Of a DNA stretch of 64,000 nt, positions 55,121 to 64,000 are shown piece by piece. A program made the translations under genes and the position numbers. Origin of the DNA: Hemerocallis citrina (lineage: Eukaryota; Streptophyta; Magnoliopsida; Asparagales; Asphodelaceae); NCBI GenBank assembly GCA_017893485.1, contig CM030363.1:111347073-111411072 (forward strand), written 5' to 3'. Below the pieces are notes generated by a model, which saw only the letters and a list, made by a program, of their open reading frames with translations, was not told the origin of the DNA and ran no database searches. Positions within the stretch are counted from its first letter, which is position 1. Every line of letters starts with the position of its first letter.

Positions 55121-55592
55121 CATACTCTCTAACTGACATACCGCCCTGCTACAGCGCCAGAAATTTGATGGCCTTCTTCTCCTGGACGTCTGATGAAAAA
55201 TAATGACTGCGAAACTCCTCCAAGAATTCCTACCAACCAAGAACAATATCTCCCATCGTTCGCTTCATCGACTGCCACCACACAGCTGCATCCTTCTCGA
55301 ACTGCAGTGCAGCCAACTTCACCTTGCTGCCCTCCGGAGTCTCCAAGACTTCGAAGATAGTCTCAACCTGTCTAATCCTATTGTCAGCCGCATTGGGGTA
55401 TGACTTCCCCTTAAACACGGATGGTTTCATCCTTTTGAATGATTCCACGAGTTTGATTGCTTTGGGTACTGTATTCACAGGCATCCTCCCCTAGTTCTGA
55501 TTCATGGCAATGAAATTGAGTGTCTGATAGTCCCTCGCTAACTCCGTTTCCAAGTCCAAACCTTCTCCGCTTCTAGCTCTTCTTCCAGCCAT
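55121..55592 (-). pseudogene. gag: Element C2 gag, N-terminal part
   Basis: ATG 55592-55590 begins MAGRRARSGEGLDLETELAR. The frame continues FKRMKPSVFKGKSYPNAADN, VETIFEVLETPEGSKVKLAA, KDAAVWWQSMKRTMGDIVLG, FLEEFRSHYFSSDVQEKKAI and MSVREY, then is cut by LTR I at 55120. Stops: TAG after FIAMNQN, after VLGW and after FLAL. Homologous to the gag of C throughout. Confidence 0.85.
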
Positions 55593-55740
55593 ATTTTGAT
55601 CAAAAGATCCATTAAATTCAAAATAGAAAACATGAATTTAAATCAATTTTTCATTTCATTGAATTTCAAACTTTATACATTCAAATGTATAACATTTCTG
55701 ACATCAAATGAAAGCAGTAAGAAGAGACACATTCTAGTTC

Positions 55741-56118
55741 TTACGGTTCCTCTTGGCTTCGAAGCTCTTCCCGTAGTTCCGCCACTTCTTCTTTCAGTAC
55801 ATCATACATATTTTTCCTCTTCTCGTTTCCCAAACACGATGACTGGCACTTCGCATACTGAGCCTGCAGCAACTCCGCTATCTCCCTTTGAGTCTCTACT
55901 TGTCTCTGAAGATACACGATGAGACTACTCGGAACTGGCTCTTCCTCGTTAGAGGAATCATCAGATGAATCCGAGGGTGGAGTGATCTCTTGGGACTCAG
56001 GCCATTCCTTCCCAAATTCATCAGGATCTTCTTCATCTGAATTAGCTTTCCCGGGGTAGTAATCCTCCTCAACTATGTGCCAGTCATTTCCTCCAACTGG
56101 GTCGAAGTGGTCCGCCAT
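55741..56118 (-). CDS. ORF0 of element C2: acidic coiled-coil protein upstream of gag
   Basis: ATG 56118-56116 gives an uninterrupted frame of 125 codons: MADHFDPVGGNDWHIVEEDY, acidic SDEEDPDEFGKEWPESQEIT, PSDSSDDSSNEEEPVPSSLI, then helical LQRQVETQREIAELLQAQYA and KRKNMYDVLKEEVAELREEL. It aligns along its length with the ORF0 of C, but about ten residues near the end of the helix differ in a way that suggests compensating indels. The ATG is directly preceded by ACCTTTTTCTAAG, a good splice acceptor. It belongs to a dead element. No known domain was recognised. Confidence 0.6.
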   Translation of the reverse strand: MADHFDPVGGNDWHIVEEDYYPGKANSDEEDPDEFGKEWPESQEITPPSDSSDDSSNEEEPVPSSLIVYLQRQVETQREIAELLQAQYAKCQSSCLGNEKRKNMYDVLKEEVAELREELRSQEEP

Positions 56119-56255
56119 CTTAGAAAAAGGTGAAGAATGAGCATAAATCATAGAGTAACACAAATATAAGTGACTTACATTTAAATCTCTATACTTAACA
56201 CACACTCTAATGTCCACTCTAGGTGTCGTTCCTTATAAATTTGTACTACTTGGAA

Positions 56256-56272
56256 GCGTGGCTCTGATACCA
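56256..56272 (-). promoter_or_regulatory. Primer-binding site of element C2
   Basis: Minus strand TGGTATCAGAGCCACGC, three nt from the LTR end at 56276; matches the initiator tRNA-Met 3' end over 14 nt. Confidence 0.9.
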
Positions 56273-56275
56273 CTC

Positions 56276-58486
56276 TGTAACACCCGGAATTCCAAATGAG
56301 ACCGAATTCGAAGTTCCACAAGATCTTTACACTTCTCTTCGTACAATTTTACAAAGAAATAAAAACTTTTATCACATCAGAGTTACATTTTTAAACAGCA
56401 GAAGAAAAGTTACAACAATTACATGAATGAAATACAACAACACTTGAATAATTCCTTACGCATCAATTTCTCTTAGTCTTTTTCATGCACTTTATCCTGC
56501 ATAGAAACTGTGGGCACATCAGTTGCTTACAACCGACGAAATATTATACACGGCCATCCTCGCCATGCCGAACAGTATAACGATTCTCAAATACTTTAAC
56601 AAACCACAAACTTGATAAAAAAATGCTACAAAGGGACTACCCTATTGATCTCGTGTTGTGCTGTGCACTTAGTCCTTGATGCAATTATTTATGTTACATG
56701 ACACTAATGCGCACTTGTTCGGATTCTATGCATCCCATACTACATAGGTCCGAGGGAAAGCCCTTAATCGTCCTTCATCTTGTAGGGTTCAATCCCTCGC
56801 CATGACTTAAACTATTACAGTAACTACAGTAAGTATCCTAGATGTTCTATGAGTTACGAGCTCATGTCCAGACAGCCTGGAGGGGAATCCAACATCATGA
56901 CATGACGCATCGTGTAGACAGCCTATAGATAATTCAGCCTCCGTCATGGGACATGACCACCCGCAGTCACCAAACACCCCACAAGCATCGCCTTTGGTAC
57001 TGACTCCTGGAGACGTATCTACGTCATGACACGACGCATCGTGTAGACAACCTTTGAATACTCTCACACCGTAGCTCCGAGACCCTCATACTCGTGTTTT
57101 CTCTTACTTTCATCACATCTTCACTATGTATCTAATCCTTAGTTATTGAATCATGAATGAAATCAATACTCTAGAGTCAGCAATTCCTCTATACCGGTCT
57201 AAATCATCAATTCAACAATACGACCCAAACTTGGCCTTTTCTTTTCAATATCTCTTCTCAAAAGTATTAATTCAATGCCGGTATAAGGCATAACTACCCT
57301 CTAGCTTTTAATTCCATTTCATGTTCATAGCATTTGAGTATTCATATTCATAAGATCTTTCATAATTCATCACAACATTTGATTTCACTTTATGTACAAT
57401 TTCATGCATAAGACAAATAAATTCATTTTCTAAGTCACTTTCAAAATTCTTTTACTCTTACTTTATCAATACTAAAACCCAAATTCACACTTACAATTTT
57501 TCCATACCAAGTCTCATTTCAAAAATTCTTTTAAGCAATGCATTTATTTTTTCCTTTATGCAAAGACAATTTAAACTAACAACTTATAATAAGTTCTTTC
57601 TTGCAAAAATAATCTCAAATTCTCATTTATACTAGGCCAAAGGTTATAGAAAATTATCTCATGAAATCTGGATATTATTTGGACTTCAGGGAAGTCGACT
57701 GTTAAAACATGGCCAGTCAGCTATTCTGTGAGGTTCTAAAGCTCGAAAACAAATAATCAGGGCGGTCGACTGTTAGATATAGTTGGACGACTGTTCTGCG
57801 AAGATTTAACACTCGAAAACAAAATAATCAGGACAGTCGACTATTAAGATATAGTCAGTCGACTGTTCTGCGGAGATTTAATACTCAAAAACAAAGTAAT
57901 CAGGGCAGTCGACTGTTAAGATATAGTTGGTCAAATGTTCTGCGAAGATTTAAAACTCGAAAACAAAATAGACGGGGCAGTCAAATTTTAAGATATAGTC
58001 GGTCGACTGTTCTGCAAAGATTTAATACTCGAAAATAAAATAATCAGGGCAGTCGACTGTTAATATATAGTCAGTCGACTATTCTGCGAAGATTTAAAAC
58101 TCGAAAACAAAATAGTCGGGGCAGTCGACTGTCAACTTTAATTCGGTCGACTGTCAATTGCACCAGGTTGATATTAGAGTAAATCATGAATATATTTTCG
58201 ACATTGAAAACAAGAATCACAATTTTCACATTATTTCTAATCAAAGTTTCCACGAAAGAATATTTTTAGAACACAAGTTTTCACCTTTCTACATTAGTGT
58301 TTCTTAAAACTAGACAATCAAATTTTCATGGTGCATTTAATCAATCATTCGTCTCATGAGCACAAATTCCCAATAAAGCATATTTCAAAAGCATGATAAA
58401 TTCTAGCACATCACAATTTTATCAACTAACAATCAATTGGTCAAGCATTCCCTTATCTACAATTTTTTTCTTCTCTAAATAGGCAA
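56276..58486 (-). repeat. 5' LTR of element C2, outer part missing
   Basis: Parallel to 42140-about 44528 of the 3' LTR, with a shorter tandem array (57690-58160, six full units plus a partial). At about 58486 ('ctctaaataggcaa|ctttt') the sequence switches to LTR C. Confidence 0.85.
57690..58160 (-). repeat. 72-bp tandem array with GTCGAC palindromes (right copy)
   Basis: Six full units plus a partial; same unit as 43590-44200. The two-unit difference accounts for about 144 bp of the length difference between the C2 LTRs. Confidence 0.9.
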
Positions 58487-59419
58487 CTTTTCTACTTGTT
58501 TCTAACATATTCACAAATTAAAAATCCTAGCATGGCATCTATATTAGAAGTAGAGAAATCACCCATATTTTGATGAAACAAATGAAAAACTCCTAAAGAA
58601 CTCCTTGAAAACACGATCGTCTCCCTTCTCCTCCTAGTTTGTGCCACACGAACCGAGCCTTCTCCTCCTTATTGGGGCCACCAAGCCTTCTCCTCTTTGA
58701 TGCTAGCCGGCCTCCAATAGGAAAGGAACACACACAATCTCTTTCTTTTTCTCACACAAAAATCTTTTCTCACTCAATCTTTTCCTCACAAATGCTTCTT
58801 TCTTTCTCTTACTCTTTGAAAATTTCTAATGCAAGTATTGAAGAAAGACAACGGAGGGGTATTTATACACATTTCAAGAGTGGATGGAGTGTTGAGATGA
58901 GTTTAGATGAAGGGCTAGGATACAATTGGGAGTTAGAAGAACTACCCATCATCAAGTAACCACCTCACCACTCTTCCACTCTCTCCCACCACTCCCAAGT
59001 ATGGCCAGCCAAGTCTTGTCCCCAGTGCATGTTCATGTGCAATGGACGTGCCATCACATGCACACTAGTTTAAGTTGTACAATTACTAATTGTTCATTTA
59101 TTTGTTACATGATCAAGTCTATACTACAAGTTGTATTAATTACTAATAAAATTAACTAGTGGGCTAATTAGGTGGGCTAAAATCTATCGGCTCTTTTAAT
59201 TAATTAATAAATTTATTTAAGTGGGCTAGATTTACATTATTAGGCGTGAAGATTAATAATAAATAACAATATGCTTTTTTAAAAAAGAGAAGAAAATATT
59301 TGTTTATGACATTAAAATAATTTTTAAAGCCAAAAACATACATCAATTTTGCACGTGCAAAACACGTGAAAACAAATGAAAATTTTATATTTAATTAATT
59401 GAAAATTAAGGATGTTATA
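58487..59419 (-). repeat. 5' LTR of element C, outer end
   Basis: Aligns with 19765-20677 of the 3' LTR. Carries TATAAATACCCC (near 58867-58856); the donor-like site has changed to ATGGGT. The terminus TGTTATA (59413-59419) has one change from TGTTACA. Confidence 0.85.
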
Positions 59420-60144
59420 GAATCCATGTATACCAACGAAGTATGGTCCTTGGTAGACCCACCTGAAGGGGTAAAACCTATTGGGTGTAAATGAGTTTTC
59501 AAGAAGAAAACTGACATGGATGGTAATGTGCATACCTTTAAGAGGCGGTTGGTGGCTAAAGGTTTCAAGCAAGTTCATGGTGTAGATTATGATGAAACTT
59601 TTTCCCTAGTTGCCATGCTTAAATCTATTTGGATCTTGCTTGCTATTGCAGCATATCATGATTATGAAATCTGGCAGATAGATGTCAAAACTACTTTCCT
59701 AAATGGAATTCTTCTCGAGGATGTGTACATGACACAGCCTGAGGATTTTTGTCACTCCAAAGAATGCTGAAAAGGAATGTAAACTGGCACGATCCATTTA
59801 TGGAATAAAGCAAGCTTCTAGAAGCTGAAATCTTTGTTTCGATGATGCAATCAAAGAGTTTGGTTTCATCAAGAACGAAGATGAACCTTGTGTCTACAAG
59901 AAGGTTAGTGGGAACACAGTTGTATTTCTGGTGTAGTATGTAGATGACATACTACTCATCGGGAAGGACATCCCTACCTTACAGTCTATAAAGAATTGGC
60001 TAAGGAAATGCTATTTAATGAAGGACTTGGGTGAAACTACCTATGTATTAGGCATCAAAATCTATAGAAATAGATCAAGGAGACTGTTTGGCCTAAGTCA
60101 GAGTACATACAAAGACAAAGTATTTAAACACTTCAATATGCATG
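59420..60144 (+). pseudogene. pol: Copia G reverse transcriptase (right of the insertion)
   Basis: Continues the 17965-18006 frame: MYTNEVWSLVDPPEGVKPIG, then CK and a TGA, VFKKKTDMDGNVHTFKRRLV, AKGFKQVHGVDYDETFSLVA, WQIDVKTTFLNGILLEDVYM. A frameshift near 59755 leads to SIYGIKQASR and the catalytic YVDDILLIGKD (about 59938) preceded by a stop, then MKDLGETTYVLGIKIYRNRS and LSQSTYKDKVFKHFNM. It is cut by the LTR of H at 60145. Ty1/copia RT, clade not assigned. Confidence 0.85.
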
Positions 60145-61679
60145 TGTTAGGTTTCGATGGTAGTCTCAGATCAAATACGCAACGGAAAAATTACAAAGAA
60201 ATATCGAAACCTAGCAATGGATCCATGCAAAAACCATAAATCGTGTTTAGGAGTTATACCTTGAAGATGGATCTGCTGTCTCCAATGAGTATCGATCATA
60301 ACACTGCAATATTGTTGTGCCTTTACGGTATCCACACGAACGGGTCAAATCAAGCTTTTCCTCAGGTCGCGGTGCTAGCTGAGGGAAGAGAATGTTCCTC
60401 ACGATCTCTCTCTCTCACACAATTTCGTGATGGCTAGGGTCTTTTCATGTAACACTTTTCCATAGATATGTATCAATATATAGCTGGAGAAAGTCAACCC
60501 TAAGAGAGTATTGATGCTGTTGGACTCACAATCTGACCAGGTTCAGATTCTTGTGTGGGCCTTTGAACTTTAGTTACCCCATTAATCCAGTCAAATGTCT
60601 AACCGATGTCAGGAGTCCAAGTCTTACATAGATACCCAATTAAATTCATCTTATGAATTTAAATCTCAATTTTGATCCAATCTAAGTGTGTGACCGTGTA
60701 GGTTCCTGTTACGTTGACAGTAATACTAAAATAATATTCTAGTATTACAAACAGTGAGCGGTATCTAGCAATACATCATTGCTACTCAAGTGACAGGAAT
60801 GTCAGTGATTAGACATAACCTATACGTGACCAATGTTACCATCTAGTCTAGTCCATTTTTTCCAGATATCATAATTGACCACAAGGCATAGAGTGTGTCA
60901 CTCTTGTATAGTTCAATCTTTGGTTTTTGGATGTCCGAGTAGACATACTAAAGAAAATGAGCTCAATATCTCATATTGACTCATTTGAGCATAGTCATGC
61001 ATTTTGCAGTCTCACTCAATCAAGGGGCACATAGATATCGCTCCTATTATGTAAGAGGGACAAATCCTATCTAAGTCACTCACATCGCTTCGCATGATTT
61101 GCAATATATCCAGTAGTCGACTTTATAATCACCTTATTACAGGCAATGTTTGATGACATTAAAACATGGTCAGTGTAAGAACCGCTTATAACACTCATGT
61201 AGGGAATCGTAGTGACATCAATTCAAAGGACTACATGCACCATGGTCACTGTGAGAACCACTTATGATACTCACGTAACAATCCATGCAGCATTCTCATA
61301 GTGGGTCAGTCTAGTACATTATTACTCTAATATGTACCCATGTGAAAACTTGATATCTCATATCCATGACCCGTGAGATATGGTCATCAGTCTACGCACA
61401 TACTAGTCTCTATGCATTATTGTTATCCTAATTCACAATAATACTTAACTATGAACATTTAAGAATAGTGTTCTAATTACGACCAATAGGATCTCACAAT
61501 CATGTAATGCACTTCATATCCCTTGGTATTGAACCTACTACTCTAAGGACTTTACTATGTTCATTTAATCACAATAAATAACACAATAAATGAAATGCCT
61601 CATATATAAAATAAATATCATGATACAATATAAACTAGTAATGTCAATACACAACTGGCCTCTAGGACATACACCAACA
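60145..61679 (-). repeat. 3' LTR of copia H (1535 bp)
   Basis: Minus strand: starts TGTTGGTGTATGTCC at 61679, just after the purine tract TGCAAGTGGGAGA (61692-61680, the PPT), and ends ...GAAACCTAACA at 60145. Contains (TC)n near 60400. No gene inside. Confidence 0.75.
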
Positions 61680-61692
61680 TCTCCCACTTGCA

Positions 61693-62292
61693 CTAGAGCC
61701 AATCAGACATACATCTAATGCCTATATATCTAGTGTGACCCTCATGCTTTCTCTGTGCAAGAGGCTTTGTCAGTGGGTCAATGATGTTATCATTTGTCGG
61801 TACTCTGCATATCTTCACATCTCCTCTATCGATGATCTCTCAAATGTGATGGAAGCGCCTAAGCATATGTTTGGATTGCTGGTGAGATCTAAGCTCCTTA
61901 GCTTGTGAAATGGCCCCATTATTATCACAATAGAAGTCCAGCGGGTCCACAATGCTAGGAACCATGCCAAGTTCAGTGATGAATTTTCTGATCAAAACGG
62001 TTTCCTTTGTTGCATTGTAGGCATCAATATACTCAGCCTCTATGGTGGAATTGGCTACGGTCTCTTGCTTTGGAATCTTCCAGCTCACAACTCCACCATT
62101 TAGGCAAAATAGACAACCTGATTGCGATTTGGAGTCGTCCTTATCGGACTGGAAGCTAGCATCAGTGTAACCCTTTACAACAAGCTCTTCCTCGGCTCCA
62201 TATACCAAGAACAAATCCTTAGTCCTTCTTAAGTACTTAAAGATATTCTTGACAGCATTCCAGTGACTCTCACTGGGATTTGACTGGTACCT
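61693..62292 (-). pseudogene. pol: Copia H pol C-terminus (RNase H)
   Basis: Minus-strand frame from the F junction: RYQSNPSESHWNAVKNIFKY, YTDASFQSDKDDSKSQSGCL (first RNase H Asp), VVSWKIPKQETVANSTIEAE (catalytic Glu), FYCDNNGAISQAKE (Asp) and KHMLRRFHHI, a TGA (61842-61840) where Arg is expected, then a frame that resumes DRGDVKICRVPTNDNIIDPL, TKPLAQRKHEGHTRYIGIRC and stops at 61693, 14 nt from the LTR. Standard copia order; one stop only, so less decayed than the gypsy copies. Confidence 0.85.
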
Positions 62293-62599
62293 TGTAACCC
62301 CTATTTTTCCTATTTTGGTTTTTTATTGTATTCTTATTTTCTTTCTTGATTATTGTATCTGGATTCTCTCTATTATATAATTTTGCTTTTCTTGGGTCAA
62401 TTTATTTTCTCTTGATCATTCTGTTCTCTTTTCTCCTATTTTTAGCTCATTGTAAATTTTTCCCTTTGTGATTTGAGTTTGAGTTGTTCTGTTATATGTT
62501 CATCTCATTGTTTTATGCTTGTTCATCTCTTTTCGAAACCTAAATCCGTACCCTAAACCCACAAACCCACAACCAAAAACCCCAATTTCTTAATTCCCC

Positions 62600-62607
62600 T
62601 ATAAATA
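62600..62607 (+). promoter_or_regulatory. TATA box of LTR F
   Basis: TATAAATA in CCCCTATAAATACCC, about 310 bp into the LTR; the MITE has inserted 14 bp downstream. Confidence 0.5.
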
Positions 62608-62621
62608 CCCTATTTATTTAA

Positions 62622-63036
62622 GGCTAAATTTAAAAAAACCATACTAAGTTTTGGGCCAGTTTAAAAAAACCACATTAAGTTTTTTTTTTTGAAAAAAGAA
62701 TACAAAATTTCAAAAAACTCCACTGGGTTAGTTAGGGTTAGGGTTAGGGTTAGTTCGGGGGGGGGGGGGGGGGGGTGGGGTTATTTATACATCTGTTTAG
62801 TTCAGTGATGTTTTTTAAACACAAATGAAAGATGAATGTAGTTTTTTTAAACACAAATGAAAGATAAAAGTGGTTTTTTACACCCTATCCTAACCCAACC
62901 CTAACCTAACCCTAACCCTAACTAATCCAGTGGAGTTTTTTGAAATTTTGTGTCATTTTTTTAAAAAAAAAAACTTCGTCCAATTTTTTTAAACTGGCCC
63001 AAAACTTAGTGTGGTTTTTTTTTTTAAAATTTAACC
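62622..63036. mobile_element. Mutator-type MITE with telomere-like repeats
   Basis: Perfect 9-bp TSD TTTATTTAA (62613-62621 and 63037-63045). Long inverted arms: GGCTAAATTT...CCATACTAAGTTTTGGGCCAGTTTAAAAAAA at the left, its complement at the right (..TTTAAACTGGCCCAAAACTTAGTGTGG...AAATTTAACC), then 'aactccact' paired with 'agtggagtt' and (TTAGGG)n paired with (CCCTAA)n. The centre has a poly-G run and a duplicated 'aaacacaaatgaaagat'. No coding. The 9-bp TSD points to mobilisation by a Mutator-like transposase. Confidence 0.75.
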
Positions 63037-64000
63037 TTTATTTAACCCTAATTATATTCTCTCTCTCTCTCTCTCTCTCCCGCTTTCTCTCTCCCCTATC
63101 CTGCTCTTCCCTATTTCATCTTCAACCCCCGAACCCAACCGCCACCCGTGCTCCGATCGCCCTCCGTCCACCATCGACCCCTCTCCTCGTCGCCCCTAGC
63201 CGCCATCGTCATCCCCGTGCCGTCATCATCTCCATCACCACCTCTCATCCCTGTCTCCTCCGCTTGAACCCATCAATCTGGCACCACTATCCTCGTTCGC
63301 CATCTCGTCGCCATCGTCTTCGCCTCTCTGTTCACCCCTGCAACCACCGAAGATCCCTCCCGTCGCGTCATCGTCATCCAAGCCCCGAACCCCTGTCGTC
63401 TTCGCCTCCTCTATTTCGACGAGAGAACAGAGCACCACCGAACCACCGTTTCCCCTTCGCTGCGCCGCTTCCTGACCGCAGCACTGCTGCCGTTAGACGT
63501 TGACTTCCTCGCTGTGGTTTCCGCTGCTATCGCTTCCTGACTGCAGTCGTCGCCAGCGCCTCCCGTCATCTATCTCTATTGAGTTGAAGAAAGAGGAATA
63601 GTGAGAGGATTTTGGTGTTTGCTGTGTTGTTTAGGGGGGATCCGATATTGGTTGTTTGGTGTTCGGCGGAAGAGGAGTCTTGATCCCATGCTATGTTTGG
63701 TGTTTTGCTTTGGAACCACCAGTGGGTTTGCTATTTGTGTGCTTTGATTTGCTGTTCGATGCTTTGCATGTGGCTCACACATGTTGCCGTGTTCGTGGTT
63801 CGTCGCCTGAGATTCTAATCCAGTTATTCTAAAATATTCGAATCTACTAATTAACAGGCAAGTCTCTTCTTAAACTAGTATTTTGTTTTCTTCAAGATTC
63901 CTTTGATCTCTGCAAGTAGATCCGATCCTTTTCGTTATCATACTGTTATTTGAAACTCCGTTAAGTCTATTGAGGGTTTACACGAGCTAACCCCAGATAT

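Larger units (their letters stand above)
42140..58486 (-). mobile_element. Element C2: second Tekay-like element (inserted in LTR C)
   Basis: Minus strand: 3' LTR 42140-45497, PPT, integrase end 45612-46273, then a foreign block (46274-55120), gag N-terminus 55121-55592, ORF0 55741-56118, PBS 56256-56272, 5' LTR 56276-58486. The 5' LTR loses its outer end and fuses to LTR C sequence at about 58486, so no right TSD exists. The middle of pol was lost together with, or before, arrival of the B/I block. Confidence 0.75.
18007..59419 (-). mobile_element. 41-kb nested insertion with element C as outer shell
   Basis: The left end is TGTAACACCCC at 18007 preceded by GGATC; the right end is TGTTATA at 59413-59419 followed by GAATC, one mismatch between TSD copies. 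The copia G reading frame is interrupted precisely here, which confirms one insertion site. C itself consists of 3' LTR 18007-20677, pol 20766-22438 plus 31865-33525, gag to 34599, ORF0 34745-35152, PBS, and a 5' LTR scattered over 35311-36124, 41308-about 42139 and 58487-59419. Later insertions D, A2 and C2 fill the rest. Confidence 0.8.
60145..62292 (-). mobile_element. Copia element H, 3' part (inserted in G)
   Basis: The LTR spans 60145-61679 and the pol end 61693-62292; the element is then cut by LTR F. Left TSD candidate GCATG (60140-60144). The right TSD is not in view because F interrupts and the window ends. Confidence 0.75.
62293..64000 (+). repeat. LTR F, 5' part (runs off the window)
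   Basis: TGTAACCCCTATTTTTCC start, preceded by TACCT (62288-62292, TSD candidate). TATAAATACC box, (CT)n tract (63057-63080), GC-rich leader (63100-63560), CAGGCAAGT (63855-63863), then the 'gagggtttacacgagctaacccc' phrase shared with LTR D (24071, 30599). Interrupted by a MITE at 62622-63036. The element lies to the right of the window. Confidence 0.75.

Noticed and set aside
62940..63503. 187-codon open frame in LTR F
   Set aside because: Starts inside the MITE and continues through the CT- and GC-rich leader; no domain.

Overview
This 64-kb window is nuclear DNA of a flowering plant, probably a eudicot. Its content is almost entirely nested retrotransposons: Ty3/gypsy chromoviruses of the Tekay/Del type with 2.7-3.5 kb LTRs, and Ty1/copia elements. 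Reverse transcriptase, RNase H, integrase and chromodomain remnants, initiator-tRNA-Met primer-binding sites (PBS), polypurine tracts (PPT) and 5-bp target-site duplications (TSD) are directly readable. I found no intact host gene. The only host-like coding trace is a pentatricopeptide-repeat (PPR) first exon near 2.4 kb, just inside a CACTA-like transposon end. Letter names (A, A2, B, C, C2, D, F, G, H, I, J) are labels used only here.

Layout. 1-3.8 kb: LTR scraps, the PPR exon, a CACTA-like end and a fragment of LTR J. 3.8-13.4 kb: element A (+), closed by TSD CTCTT on both sides, with a decayed gag-pro-RT and a foreign LTR piece (B) in place of the rest of pol. 13.4-17.8 kb: the rest of LTR J, then two decayed copies of a coiled-coil ORF of a retroelement-like type. 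18,007-59,419: a 41-kb stack inserted into the RT of copia G (TSD GGATC/GAATC). The outer element is C (-). Inside C are D (22,439-31,864, +, TSD TAAAT), a young element with no protein-coding capacity (LARD type); A2 (36,125-41,307, -, TSD TCTTC); and C2 (42,140-58,486, -), which itself holds a B/I chimera (46,274-55,120). 59.4-64 kb: copia G resumes, interrupted by copia H (-), interrupted by LTR F (+), which carries a Mutator-type MITE with telomere-like repeats.

All pol genes here carry stops, frameshifts, lost catalytic residues or deletions. D is the only element with both LTRs nearly identical; it would depend on proteins supplied by relatives.

Three signals stand out. (1) Unrelated LTR families share an architecture of TATA box, exon-like leader, then a 5' splice-site-like sequence. 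Where the first ORF survives (A, C, C2), a polypyrimidine-AG acceptor lies at or within 3 nt of its ATG. This predicts a long leader intron that removes U5 and the PBS. (2) A short hairpin with different but complementary stem sequences and a purine-rich GGA loop lies 5-7 nt upstream of the PPT in four families. (3) D carries the first 55 nt of initiator tRNA-Met, the species that primes it. C and C2 also share an extra acidic coiled-coil ORF upstream of gag.
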